The position numbers were made by a program, and so were the translations under genes. Shown one piece after another: positions 17,185 through 25,796 of a DNA stretch of 64,000 bases; within the stretch, counting starts at the first letter, position 1, and every line of letters begins with the position of its first letter. The stretch lies in assembly GCF_002019855.1 (NCBI RefSeq), contig NZ_CM007717.1, positions 744,001-808,000 on the forward strand, read 5' to 3'. The stretch is from Streptomyces antibioticus. Its GTDB lineage: Bacteria > Actinomycetota > Actinomycetes > Streptomycetales > Streptomycetaceae. The notes beneath the pieces are model-generated. The model made no database searches and had not been told where the DNA came from. It saw only the letters and a program-made list of their open reading frames with translations.

Positions 17185-18758
17185 CAGGCGAACCGCTCCC
17201 GCAGCTCCCGCTTGAGGATCTTCCCGCTGGCGTTGCGTGGGAGTTCGTCCACGAAGAGGACCCGCTTGGGCGCCTTGAACGCGGTCAGCTTCTCCCGGGT
17301 GTGGGCGATCAGATCGTCCTCGCTCACCTCGCCGCGCGGCACGACGACGGCGGTGATCGCCTCGATCCACTTGTCGTCGGGCAGGCCGATCACCGCGGCC
17401 TCGGCGACCGCCTCATGGGTGTAGAGGGCGTCCTCGACCTGGCGCGAGGCGACCAGCACACCACCGGAGTTGATGACGTCCTTCACCCGGTCGACGATCG
17501 TGAAGTAGCCGTGCGCGTCCCGGACGGCGAGGTCCCCGGAGTGGAACCAGCCGTCGCGGAACGCCTCGGCGGTCTCCTCGGGCTTGTCCCAGTAGCCCTC
17601 GCACAACTGCGGCGAGCGGTAGACGATCTCGCCGGGCGTGCCGTCGGGGACGTCCGCGCCCTGCTCGTCCACGACGCGGGCGTCCACGAACAGCACCGTG
17701 CGGCCGCAGGAGTCCATCCGGCCCTTGTGCTCGTCGGGGGCGAGGACGGTGGCGAGCGGGCCGATCTCGCTCTGGCCGAAGCAGTTGTAGAAGCCCAGCT
17801 TCGGCAGCCGTTCGCGCAGGCGTTCCAGCACGGGCACCGGCATGACGGACGCGCCGTAGTACGCCTTGCGCAGCCCGCTCAGGTCGCGGGTGGCGAAGTC
17901 GGGGCGGTTGGCCAGTCCGATCCATACGGTGGGCGGGGCGAAGAGGCTGTCGACGCGGCCCTCCTCGATCAGGTCGAAGAGCCGGTCGCCGTCGGGCGCG
18001 TCGAGGATCAGGTTGGTGGCGCCGACCGCCAGGTAGGGCAGCAGGAAGACGTGCATCTGCGCGGAGTGGTAGAGCGGCAGCGAGTGCGCGGGGCGGTCCC
18101 CGGCGCTGAGGTCGAGGGCGGCGATCGCGCTCAGGTACTCGTGGACCAGCGCGCGGTGGCTCATCATCGCGCCCTTCGGCAGGGCCGTCGTCCCCGAGGT
18201 GTAGAGGAGCTGCACCAGGTCCTCGCCGCGCGGCTCGGGACCGTCGTACGGCGCCGTGCCGGGCAGCAGGGCGAGCAGGGAGCCGTCGGTGTCGCGCAGC
18301 GGCAGGGTCGGTACGCCGTCGGGGAGCCGGTCCGCCAGGTCGGGGTCGGCGAGCACGAGCGCGCTGCCGGACTGGCCGACCAGATAGGCGAGGTCGTCGC
18401 CGGTGAGGTTCTGGTTCACGGGGACGTGGACCAGGCCGGCACGGGCGCAGGCGAGGAACGCGACGAGGTAGGCGTCGGAGTTGTGGCCGTAGGCGGCGAC
18501 CCGGTCACCGGGGGCGAGGCCCTGCTCGCGCAGGACGGCCGCCGCGCGGGAGACGGCCTCGTCCAGTTCCTCGTAGGTCCAGGTGCGGTCGCGGTACTCG
18601 ACCGCGACGCGGGCCGGGGTGCGGCGGGCGCTGCGCCGCAGCACCCCGTCGACCGTGCTGCCGTGTCCTGGGGTCCGGTGTTCCGAGGTCCCCTGTCCTG
18701 AGGTCCCGTCTCCCGGGGTCCCGTCTCCTGGCGTCCCGTCTCCTGAGGTCATGCGCAT
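17184..18758 (-). CDS. acyl-CoA synthetase (AMP-binding)
   Basis: The adenylate-forming ligase is about 524 residues long. Motifs are LLYTSGTTALPKGAMMSH (P-loop), YNCFGQSEIGPL, GWFHSGDLAVRD and the A10 lysine in NASGKILKRELRE. Two ATGs (18758 and 18752) are possible starts. The first has a GAAG-like element close by, and the second gives MTSGDG. The first 25 residues are a low-complexity GDGTP/GDGTS repeat that varies in 15-base steps and is absent from usual family members. It is third in the operon NMO-like, ligase, ligase, hydrolase, with a 50-base gap after the preceding ligase. Substrate unknown. Confidence 0.85.
   Translation of the reverse strand: MRMTSGDGTPGDGTPGDGTSGQGTSEHRTPGHGSTVDGVLRRSARRTPARVAVEYRDRTWTYEELDEAVSRAAAVLREQGLAPGDRVAAYGHNSDAYLVAFLACARAGLVHVPVNQNLTGDDLAYLVGQSGSALVLADPDLADRLPDGVPTLPLRDTDGSLLALLPGTAPYDGPEPRGEDLVQLLYTSGTTALPKGAMMSHRALVHEYLSAIAALDLSAGDRPAHSLPLYHSAQMHVFLLPYLAVGATNLILDAPDGDRLFDLIEEGRVDSLFAPPTVWIGLANRPDFATRDLSGLRKAYYGASVMPVPVLERLRERLPKLGFYNCFGQSEIGPLATVLAPDEHKGRMDSCGRTVLFVDARVVDEQGADVPDGTPGEIVYRSPQLCEGYWDKPEETAEAFRDGWFHSGDLAVRDAHGYFTIVDRVKDVINSGGVLVASRQVEDALYTHEAVAEAAVIGLPDDKWIEAITAVVVPRGEVSEDDLIAHTREKLTAFKAPKRVLFVDELPRNASGKILKRELRERFA
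18660..18747 (-). repeat. 15-bp tandem repeats encoding GDGTP units
   Basis: Imperfect 15-base repeats (GTCCCGTCTCCTGGC type on the plus strand) encode GDGTP, GDGTP, GDGTS, GQGTS at the ligase N-terminus, so copy number can change without a frameshift. Confidence 0.7.
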
Positions 18759-18808
18759 GATCTTCGGCGGGCCGCCGGGGCGGGTCAAGTCAGGGCGCGC
18801 GCCCGCTG

Positions 18809-20362
18809 TCACAGCGGCCGGGCGTGTCCCTCCCAGTAGGGCTCCCGCAGCCGCCGTTTGTACAGCTTGCCGTTGGGGTCGCGGGGCATCTCGGCAATGA
18901 AGTCGACGGTCCTGGGGCGCTTGTACCCGGCGAGCCGCTCCGCGCAGTGCGCGAGGAGGGCGGCGGCCAGGCCGGGCCCGGGCAGATGGCCGGGGGCGGG
19001 TTCGACGACCGCCTTGACCTCCTCGCCCCAGTCGTCGTGCGGGATGCCGAAGGCCGCCGCGTCGGCGACGGCGGGGTGGGCGAGGAGCGCGGACTCGATC
19101 TCGGCCGGGTAGATGTTGACGCCGCCCGAGATGATCAGGTCGATCTTGCGGTCGCGCAGGAAGAGATAGCCGTCCTCGTCGAGGACACCGAGGTCGCCGA
19201 CGGTGAAGAAGTCGCCGATGCGGTTCTTCCGGGTCTTCGCCTCGTCCTTGTGGTAGGCGAAGCCGCCGGTGGTCATCTTCATGTAGACGGTGCCGAGTTG
19301 ACCGGGCGGCAGCCGGTTGCCGTCGTCGTCGAAGACGGCCAGTTCGCTGATCGGCCAGGCCCGGCCGACGGTGCCGGGCTTCTTCAGCCAGTCCTCGGCC
19401 GTGGCGAAGGCGCCGCCGCCCTCGCTGGCCGCGTAGTACTCCTCCACGCAGTCCCCCCACCACTCGATCATGGCGCGCTTCACATGGTCGGGGCAGGGGG
19501 CGGCGCCGTGGATGGCGTGCCGCATCGACGTGACGTCGTAGCGCGCCCGGACGGCGTCCGGGAGGGCCAGCAGACGGTGGAACTGGGTCGGGACCATGTG
19601 GGTGTGCGTGCAGCGGTGCGTGTCGATGAGGCGGAGCATCTCCTCGGGCGTCCACCGGTCCATCAGGACCAGCCGGTGGCCGATGTGCAGCGAGGCGCCC
19701 GCGAACTGGAGGACGGCCGTGTGGTAGAGCGGCGAGCAGACGAGGTGCACGTTGTCGTCGAAGGGCCGGATGCCGAAGATGCCGAGGAAGCCGCCGAGAT
19801 ACGCCTCCTCGGGGAGCCGACCGGACAGCGGGCGCCGGATGCCGCGCGGGCGGCCCGTCGTACCGGAGGTGTAGTTCATGACCCAGCCGAGGGTGCGGTC
19901 GTCGGGCGCCGACTCCGGTCGCCCGTCGAGGAGTTCGGCGTACGGGCGGAATCCCTCGATGCCGCCGACGGCGTACCGGCGGGCGGCGGGCAGACCGGCC
20001 TCGTCGGCGGCACGGGCGGCCTGTTCGCCGTAACGCTCGTGCGCGACAAGGACTTTGGCGCCGGAGTCGGAGACGATCCAGGCGATCTCGGGGCCGACCA
20101 GATGGTGGTTGACGGGCACGAGGTAGAACCCGGCCTGGGAGGCGGCGAGATAGGCGGTGAGGAACTCCACCGAGTTGGGCAGGACGACGGCGAACGCGTC
20201 GCCGCGCTCCATCCCGGCCGCGCGCAGTCCGTGCACCAGCCGGTTGCAGGCGGCGTGCAGACGTCCGGCGGTCCATTCCTCACCGTCGGGGGCGATCAGG
20301 ACCGTGCGGTCGGGGTCGGCGGTGGCCTGGGCCCAGAAGCCCGTGGGGGGTGCGCTCGTCAC
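18809..20362 (-). CDS. acyl-CoA synthetase (AMP-binding)
   Basis: The 517-residue ligase has the P-loop NYTSGTTGRPRGIRRP, HTHMVPTQFHRLLALP, YYAASEGGG, GDLGVLDEDGYLFLRDR, SGGVNIYPAEIESAL and the catalytic lysine in DPNGKLYKRRL. GTG at 20362 overlaps the stop of the upstream gene as GTGA. This type resembles long-chain or bile-acid-like CoA ligases of actinobacterial FadD families. Together with the other two ligases it suggests that several related acids, or successive intermediates, are activated by the island. Confidence 0.85.
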   Translation of the reverse strand: MTSAPPTGFWAQATADPDRTVLIAPDGEEWTAGRLHAACNRLVHGLRAAGMERGDAFAVVLPNSVEFLTAYLAASQAGFYLVPVNHHLVGPEIAWIVSDSGAKVLVAHERYGEQAARAADEAGLPAARRYAVGGIEGFRPYAELLDGRPESAPDDRTLGWVMNYTSGTTGRPRGIRRPLSGRLPEEAYLGGFLGIFGIRPFDDNVHLVCSPLYHTAVLQFAGASLHIGHRLVLMDRWTPEEMLRLIDTHRCTHTHMVPTQFHRLLALPDAVRARYDVTSMRHAIHGAAPCPDHVKRAMIEWWGDCVEEYYAASEGGGAFATAEDWLKKPGTVGRAWPISELAVFDDDGNRLPPGQLGTVYMKMTTGGFAYHKDEAKTRKNRIGDFFTVGDLGVLDEDGYLFLRDRKIDLIISGGVNIYPAEIESALLAHPAVADAAAFGIPHDDWGEEVKAVVEPAPGHLPGPGLAAALLAHCAERLAGYKRPRTVDFIAEMPRDPNGKLYKRRLREPYWEGHARPL

Positions 20363-21468
20363 TGGCCGCTCCTTCCGGCGATGCGGTTGACGCGGTCCAC
20401 GGCCTGTTCGAAGCCCCGGGTGAGGTCGTCGAAGACGGCGCGGACGCTGCGGACGTCGTTCATCCGGCCGACGATCTGGCCGACGGGCGTGCCGAGCAGG
20501 GGGTCGATCTCGTACTTCTGGATGCGGGAGACGGCCTCGGCGACCAGCAGGCCCTGGAGGGGCATCGGCAGGGTGCCGGGTCCGTGCGGGTCGTCCCAGG
20601 CGTCGGTCCACTCGGTACGGAGCTGGCGTGCGGGTTTGCCGGTGAGGGCGCGGGAGCGCACGGTGTCGCCGGAGCCGGCGTCGAGGAGTTTCCTGGTCAG
20701 CGCGGGTGAGTGCAGGTCGGCCTCGGTGGTGGTCAGCCAGAGCGAGCCGAGCCAGACGCCCTGGGCGCCGAGCGCGAGGGCGGCGGCGATCTGCCGTCCG
20801 CTGCCGATGCCGCCGGCGGCGAGGACGGGCAGCGGGTCGACGGCGTCCACGACCTCCGGGGTGAGCACCATCGAGGCGATCTCCCCGGTGTGCCCGCCGG
20901 CCTCGTAGCCCTGGGCCACCACGACGTCGATGCCCGCCTCCCGGTGCTTGCGCGCGTGCCGGGCGCTGCCGGCCAGCGCGGCCACCAGGACGCCGCGGTC
21001 ATGGGCACGGGCGACGACGTCGGCGGGCGGCGAGCCGAGGGCGTTGGCGAGCAGCCGGATCGGATAGCCGAGGGCGACGTCGAGCTGGCGGCGGGCGACC
21101 TGTTCCATCCAGCCGGTGATGCGCCAGCCGGACGCCTCGCCCTCGGCGAGTTCCGGCACCCCGTACTTGGCGAGGGTCTCCCGCACGAACCGCCGGTGCC
21201 CCTCGGGGATCATGGCCTCGACGTCGGCCTCGGTCACCCCCTCCACTCTGCGGGCGGGCATCACGACATCGAGCCCGTACGGCCGCCCGTCGACATGCGC
21301 CTCGATCCAGTCGAGGTCGCGTTCCAGCTCGTCGGGGGCGGTGTAGCGGACCGCGCCGAGCACGCCGAAGCCGCCGGCGCGACTGATGGCCGCGGCGACG
21401 GCCGGGAACGGCGTGAAGCCGAAGACGGCGTGCTCGACGCCCAGTTGCTTGCTCAGCTCCGTCTGCAT
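20359..21468 (-). CDS. nitronate-monooxygenase/2-nitropropane-dioxygenase-like FMN enzyme
   Basis: The 369-residue TIM-barrel flavoprotein has FMN-binding VVVAQGYEAGGHTGEIASM and PVLAAGGIGSGRQIAAALALGAQGVWLGS. The family contains nitronate monooxygenases and also flavin reductases such as IpdC, which acts in steroid C/D-ring degradation and belongs to an acyl-CoA cluster. As the first gene of an operon with two acyl-CoA ligases and a hydrolase, a reductase role on a CoA thioester is as likely as nitronate oxidation. An operator of the TCTGA-N7-TCAGA type lies 43 bases upstream of the start. Confidence 0.75.
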   Translation of the reverse strand: MQTELSKQLGVEHAVFGFTPFPAVAAAISRAGGFGVLGAVRYTAPDELERDLDWIEAHVDGRPYGLDVVMPARRVEGVTEADVEAMIPEGHRRFVRETLAKYGVPELAEGEASGWRITGWMEQVARRQLDVALGYPIRLLANALGSPPADVVARAHDRGVLVAALAGSARHARKHREAGIDVVVAQGYEAGGHTGEIASMVLTPEVVDAVDPLPVLAAGGIGSGRQIAAALALGAQGVWLGSLWLTTTEADLHSPALTRKLLDAGSGDTVRSRALTGKPARQLRTEWTDAWDDPHGPGTLPMPLQGLLVAEAVSRIQKYEIDPLLGTPVGQIVGRMNDVRSVRAVFDDLTRGFEQAVDRVNRIAGRSGQ

Positions 21469-21510
21469 GGGCGCAGGATGCCGCAGTCCTCCGGACGACG
21501 GAAGACCTTT

Positions 21511-21527
21511 TCTGATACACCGTCAGA
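21511..21527. promoter_or_regulatory. operator copy 3, TCTGA-N7-TCAGA
   Basis: TCTGATACACCGTCAGA has the same arms and 7-base spacing as the pair at 14.5 kb. It stands just upstream of the operon starting with the FMN enzyme. Confidence 0.6.
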
Positions 21528-21556
21528 TTACTTGTGGGGGACGGAGGCAGGCCCGT

Positions 21557-23125
21557 TCACGCCGTCGTGGCCTCCAGGACGGCCATCGCCGCGTTGTGTC
21601 CCGGCACCCCGCTCACCCCTCCTCCGCGCACCGCACCGGCCCCGCACAGCAGGACGTTGGCGTGCGGGGTCTCGACGCCCCAGCGGCCGGTGCTCTCGTC
21701 GGCGTAGGGCCAGGACAGGTCCCGGTGGAAGATGTTCCCGCCGGGCAGACCGAGGTCGCGCTCCAGGTCCAGCGGGGTGCGCGCCTCGATGCAGGGGCGG
21801 CCGTCGGCGTCGAGGGCCAGACAGTCGGCGAGCGGTTCGGCGAGATGGGCGTCGAGCTGGGCGAGGGTGGCCTTCAGCAGTTCCTCGCGCACGGCGTCGT
21901 TGTCCCGCTCGAAGAGCCGGGCGGGGGTGTGCAGGCCGAACAGGGTGAGCGTCTGGTAGCCGCGCTCGACGAGGTCGGGGCCGAGGATCGACGGGTCGGT
22001 CAGGGAGTGGCAGTAGATCTCGGACGGCGGGGCGGTGGGCAACTCCCCCGCCGCGGCCTGGGCGTGGGCGGCGGCGAGCTGCCGGTAGCCCTCGGCGATG
22101 TGGAAGGTACCGGCGAACGCCTCGCGCGGATCGACGGCGGTGTCCCGCAGCCGGGGCAGCCGGGTGAGCAGCATGTTCACCTTGAGCTGGGCGCCCTCGG
22201 CGGGACCGGGCGGGGTGTCACCGGTCAGCTCGGCGAGCGCCTGCGGGGAGGCGTTGACCAGCACATGCCTGGCACTGGCGACCCCTTCCCCCTCCGCGGT
22301 CCGATAGGTGACCTCGGCGGTACGGCCGTCGGTGGCGATGCGTACGGCCTCGTGGCCGGTGGCGATGACGGCTCCCGCGTCCCGGGCGGCGGCGGCCAGG
22401 GCGTCGGTGAGGGCGCCCATGCCGCCGACGGGCACGTCCCAGGCGCCGGTGCCGCCGCCGATGACGTGGTAGAGGAAGCAGCGGTTCTGCTTGAGGGAGG
22501 GGTCGTGGGCGTCGGCGAAGGTGCCGATCAGCGCGTCGGTGAGAACGACGCCCCGCACCAGGTCGTCGACGAAGCGCTCCTCGACGGCCACGCCGATCGG
22601 CTCCTCGAAGAGCACCCGCCACGCCTCGTCGTCATCGACGCGGCGGCGCAGCTCGTCACGGCTGGGCAGCGGTTCGGTGAGCGTGGGGAACACCCGTTGC
22701 GCGACCTCGCCGGTCATCCCGTAGAACCGCCGCCAGGCGGCGTACTCGCGCTCCCCGCCGGTCAGCCGCGCGAAGGCGTCCCGGGTGCGCTCCTCGCCCC
22801 CGCCGACGAGCAGCCCGGTCGGCCGCCCGTCCCTCTCCACGGGGGTGTACGACGAGATGGTCCGCCCCTGGACCCGGAACCGCAGCCCGAGATCCCGCAC
22901 GATCTTCTCCGGCAGCAGGCTGACGAGGTACGAGTACCGCGACAACCGCGCGTCCACCCCGGCGAACGGCCGCGTCGACACGGCGGCCCCACCGGTATGG
23001 TCCAACCGCTCCAACACCAGCACGGACCGCCCGGCCCGAGCCAGATAGGCAGCCGCGACAAGTCCGTTGTGCCCGCCGCCGACGATGACGGCGTCGTAGG
23101 CGTGGTGGGGTTCGTGAGGTGACAT
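21557..23125 (-). CDS. FAD-dependent oxidoreductase (PYROXD2/phytoene-desaturase-like)
   Basis: The 522-residue protein begins with a dinucleotide-binding fold (DAVIVGGGHNGLVAAAYLARAGRSVLVLE) and ends with a FAD-binding tail (NVLLCGAGAVRGGGVSGVPGHNAA). It is otherwise typical of PYROXD2-like amine/carotenoid-type oxidoreductases. It has no signal peptide. It lies upstream of, and in the same direction as, the operon beginning at 21468, but the operator and an 88-base gap separate them, so it may be independent. Substrate unknown. Confidence 0.8.
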   Translation of the reverse strand: MSPHEPHHAYDAVIVGGGHNGLVAAAYLARAGRSVLVLERLDHTGGAAVSTRPFAGVDARLSRYSYLVSLLPEKIVRDLGLRFRVQGRTISSYTPVERDGRPTGLLVGGGEERTRDAFARLTGGEREYAAWRRFYGMTGEVAQRVFPTLTEPLPSRDELRRRVDDDEAWRVLFEEPIGVAVEERFVDDLVRGVVLTDALIGTFADAHDPSLKQNRCFLYHVIGGGTGAWDVPVGGMGALTDALAAAARDAGAVIATGHEAVRIATDGRTAEVTYRTAEGEGVASARHVLVNASPQALAELTGDTPPGPAEGAQLKVNMLLTRLPRLRDTAVDPREAFAGTFHIAEGYRQLAAAHAQAAAGELPTAPPSEIYCHSLTDPSILGPDLVERGYQTLTLFGLHTPARLFERDNDAVREELLKATLAQLDAHLAEPLADCLALDADGRPCIEARTPLDLERDLGLPGGNIFHRDLSWPYADESTGRWGVETPHANVLLCGAGAVRGGGVSGVPGHNAAMAVLEATTA

Positions 23126-23258
23126 GGGTTCTTGGTAACACGGCGGTCGCCGCGAGACACGTCCCGTGCGGGGCTATGGCGCGATCTTGTGCGGGGCGGG
23201 GCGGGGCGGGTGTCGGGGCCGAGGCATTCCGTGGCATGGCGCGCAACAGCACCGCGTG

Positions 23259-23894
23259 CTACTTCACCTCACGCATCGACGTCGGCTCGGCCTCCTCGCC
23301 GAGCCGGTGCACGCCGGTGGCGATGAGCCGGGCCACGGACAGCGGCGCGCACAACTCCCCCGCGGAGGCCATCGGCACCGACCAGTACGACGCCCAGGTC
23401 GCGGGGTCATGGTCCACCCGCGTCACCGGCGGCACGCCCAGCAGGGCGTCACGGCCGAGGCAGTCGACCTCGCTCGCGCGCCATTCCTCGGCCGCGTCGT
23501 GCCAGGTGCGGGGCATGCCGCCCGGCACGAGGGCGTAGTACCGCCGACCGCCGTGCAGCACACAGATGACCGGCCCGCCGTCGAGAGCGTGCTCGAGGAA
23601 CTCGTCGACATCGGCCGGCACGGCGGTCCCGGCGACGGCGTGCACGAGGCGGGCGGGAATCCGCACGGCGGAAACCAGGCCACCGAGGGGCAGCATCGCG
23701 GCACCCATCTCCCGCCACTGCTTGCGAGCCACTTCCCGCCCGCGCGGGTCGGGCAACGTCGACAACAGCCAGCGCTCGACGGCCAGGCGCCGGTCGGTGG
23801 CGCTGTGCTCGAATACGCCGGGTCCGGCCTCGACGGGGCGCAGCGTGCCGCGATCCCGTGCGGTGGGCGGTGCTGTGCCGGTTGTACGTTCCAT
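23259..23894 (-). CDS. conserved hypothetical protein, 211 aa
   Basis: I do not recognise a family. The protein is mixed alpha/beta, with RLAVERWLLSTLPDPRGREV, AAMLPLGGLVSAVRIPARLVHAV, VICVLHGGRRYYALVPGGMPRTW and MASAGELCAPLSVARLIATGVHRLGEEAE. GAGGAG lies 11 bases before the ATG. It is divergent from the Scr1-like module. A shared 230-base promoter region suggests a regulatory link, which is inference. Confidence 0.5.
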   Translation of the reverse strand: MERTTGTAPPTARDRGTLRPVEAGPGVFEHSATDRRLAVERWLLSTLPDPRGREVARKQWREMGAAMLPLGGLVSAVRIPARLVHAVAGTAVPADVDEFLEHALDGGPVICVLHGGRRYYALVPGGMPRTWHDAAEEWRASEVDCLGRDALLGVPPVTRVDHDPATWASYWSVPMASAGELCAPLSVARLIATGVHRLGEEAEPTSMREVK

Positions 23895-24007
23895 GGTGTC
23901 GGCGCTCCTCGGGCGTCGGCCAGCCCCGGAGAGGTGCCTACCTCGCCCGGGGCTTTCGCATCTCAGCCGACGCTAGAGGCGCGATGTGCCGCCCTGCCAG
24001 TCATGTT

Positions 24008-24021
24008 CGTGAATGTTCACG
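24008..24021. promoter_or_regulatory. palindrome CGTGAA-TG-TTCACG
   Basis: A 14-base perfect inverted repeat with a 2-base centre lies between the divergent hypothetical gene and the three-gene Scr1-like module. A related half (GTGAAC) recurs near 24090. It is a candidate operator for the XRE protein at 24915. Confidence 0.4.
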
Positions 24022-24126
24022 CCAGTTAGTCAGCCCAGCTAGTCGCGCTAAATGCCCTCTTGACCTGACGGTACATCGGGGCCAGCGTGTGAACATCCAT
24101 GCACGCTTGGAGCGTTGGAGGCTGCC

Positions 24127-24387
24127 ATGTCACTACGGTTCATCGGCATCGACCCGAGCACAGGCCAGGGCGAGAGCCCCACGGTCTGGGTCGACGAAAG
24201 CAGAGGAGAGCTGGTCATCCAAGGGTGGAAGCCCGACGCGGCAACCGAGGCGGAGTGCGCAGGCTTCGAGGTGCCCGGCCACGCGGTCGGCATCCCCGAG
24301 CACGAGGGCGTGGTGCGCGTACCCGCCCGCATGGTGCCGATCCTGAGGGAGGCGTGCGAAGTTGCAGAGCGTTCCCAGCTTCGCTGA
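24127..24387 (+). CDS. small conserved protein associated with DUF6879/XRE modules, 86 aa
   Basis: The product begins MSLRFIGIDPSTGQGESPTVWV and has GHAVGIPEHEGVVRVPARMVPILREACE in its second half. No fold or function is recognised. ATG at 24127 is taken rather than the TTG 12 bases earlier, because GGAG lies between them. Its last 26 bases overlap the next gene, so the two are translationally linked. Confidence 0.6.
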   Translation: MSLRFIGIDPSTGQGESPTVWVDESRGELVIQGWKPDAATEAECAGFEVPGHAVGIPEHEGVVRVPARMVPILREACEVAERSQLR

Positions 24388-24886
24388 TCTGCTCGACGGG
24401 GCTCGGCACTCGGCTGTGCACCTTGAGATGCGGGACTCCTATGGAGTGGCCGCCGAGGCGGAGGCACTGGCCCGCTGGAAAGAGTCAGGGACCGTAGACG
24501 CCGATCCCGACTCCCCGTACTGGGCCCCTTGGACTCAACTGATTCGGCGTACGGTCGCCCGTGGTGTTGCCGTGCGCCGCGCGCGGATCGTGTCCGAACC
24601 GGTGAGCGACTACATCCGGTACGAGTACGCGGGCACGTCCGTCAACGTGGCCGCGGGTGAACAGGTCCGATGGCTGCCCCGCCGACGCGCGTCCGACATC
24701 GCTCTGCCGGGCAACGACTTCTGGCTGATCGACAGCCGCCTGATCCGGTGGAACCACTTCACCGGAGACGGCGCGAGCGCACCGGGCGAGATCAGCGACG
24801 ATCCGGCTGCGGCTCGGCTGTGCGCCGAGGCTTTCGAGGCCGTATGGTCACGCGCCGTGCCGCACGACGAATACAAGATCAGCTAG
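24362..24886 (+). CDS. DUF6879-family protein
   Basis: The 174-residue protein (FADLLDGARHSAVHLEMRDSY, RRARIVSEPVSDYIRYEY, NDFWLIDSRLIRWNHFTGDG) matches the DUF6879 group that regularly precedes Scr1-type XRE regulators in actinomycetes. The start is a TTG at 24362 inside the previous gene, with GGGAGG 9 bases upstream. These pairs have been discussed as toxin-antitoxin-like or as signal-responsive regulators. Activity is not known. Confidence 0.7.
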   Translation: MQSVPSFADLLDGARHSAVHLEMRDSYGVAAEAEALARWKESGTVDADPDSPYWAPWTQLIRRTVARGVAVRRARIVSEPVSDYIRYEYAGTSVNVAAGEQVRWLPRRRASDIALPGNDFWLIDSRLIRWNHFTGDGASAPGEISDDPAAARLCAEAFEAVWSRAVPHDEYKIS

Positions 24887-24914
24887 TTCGACACGAAGGG
24901 TCCGGCCGCACCAC

Positions 24915-25763
24915 ATGGCTACCTCCCCGTCCTCCTCGGCGCAGGCCCAACGCGACCGCGTCGCGCGCCGCCTGCGAGACCTGCGCGCCGACGCGGGCCT
25001 GACCGGGACAGAGCTTGCCGCGCGCTGTGGCTGGACCCATCCGAAGACATCGCGACTGGAGAACGGCCGCACGCCTCCCAGTCCGGACGACATCCGCCGC
25101 TGGTGCCGGGCGTGCGACGCCGAGGACCAGGCGCCCGACATCATCGCCCAGTCCCGGGATGCCGAGTCCGCCTATGTCGAATGGCGCCGTCAGGTCCGGA
25201 CAGGACTGCGCCGTCTGCAAGACAGCTATGTCGACCTGTACCGGGCGACTTCTCTGTTCCGCATCTACTCGCCCACACTGGTCCCCGGCGTCCTCCAGAC
25301 CGAGGGCTACGCCCGCGGCATCCTGTCCGGCGTCGCCGAGTTGTACGAGGCGCCCAACGACGTGGACGAGGCAGCCGCCGCCCGCATGGAACGCTCGAAG
25401 ATCGTGCATGAGCCGGGACACCGATTCGTCATGGTGATCGAAGAGGCCGTACTCAAGCACCAGATGGGCGACTCCGACGCGATGGCCGCACAGCTCGGCT
25501 ACCTGCTCACCGCAGGCGCGCTGCCTTCCGTGTCCCTCGGCATCATCCCCACCACGGTGCAACGAACCCTGTGGCCGCAGGAGCTGTTCCACGTCTACGA
25601 CGACCAGATGGTGTCCGTAGAGTTGATGTCCGCACGCGTGCGAGTCACCCAGCCCACCGAAGTCGCCCTCTACGTAACGGCGTTCGAGCGGCTGCGCGGC
25701 ATGGCGGTGTACGGGGCCGAGGCGCGCGCCCTGATTCTGCGCGCGATCGAGCAACTCCGCTGA
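24915..25763 (+). CDS. Scr1-type XRE transcriptional regulator (HTH + DUF5753)
   Basis: The 282-residue protein has an N-terminal HTH_31/XRE domain (residues about 14-70: RRLRDLRADAGLTGTELAAR, then WTHPKTSRLENGRTPPS) followed by a DUF5753 domain (about 95-275, with LFRIYSPTLVPGVLQTEGYARGIL and GIIPTTVQRTLWPQELFHVY). Scr1-type regulators pair with a small DUF397 protein in S. coelicolor. Here the pair is a DUF6879 gene 28 bases upstream. Base composition of this module is lower in GC than its surroundings, hinting at mobility. Confidence 0.85.
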   Translation: MATSPSSSAQAQRDRVARRLRDLRADAGLTGTELAARCGWTHPKTSRLENGRTPPSPDDIRRWCRACDAEDQAPDIIAQSRDAESAYVEWRRQVRTGLRRLQDSYVDLYRATSLFRIYSPTLVPGVLQTEGYARGILSGVAELYEAPNDVDEAAAARMERSKIVHEPGHRFVMVIEEAVLKHQMGDSDAMAAQLGYLLTAGALPSVSLGIIPTTVQRTLWPQELFHVYDDQMVSVELMSARVRVTQPTEVALYVTAFERLRGMAVYGAEARALILRAIEQLR

Positions 25764-25796
25764 CCCGGGCAGCCGGGTCGCCCGTCAAACCGGCGG

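Noticed and set aside
14674..20362. Three AMP-binding genes read as NRPS adenylation domains
   Set aside because: No carrier-protein or condensation domains; motifs and neighbours fit acyl-CoA ligases.
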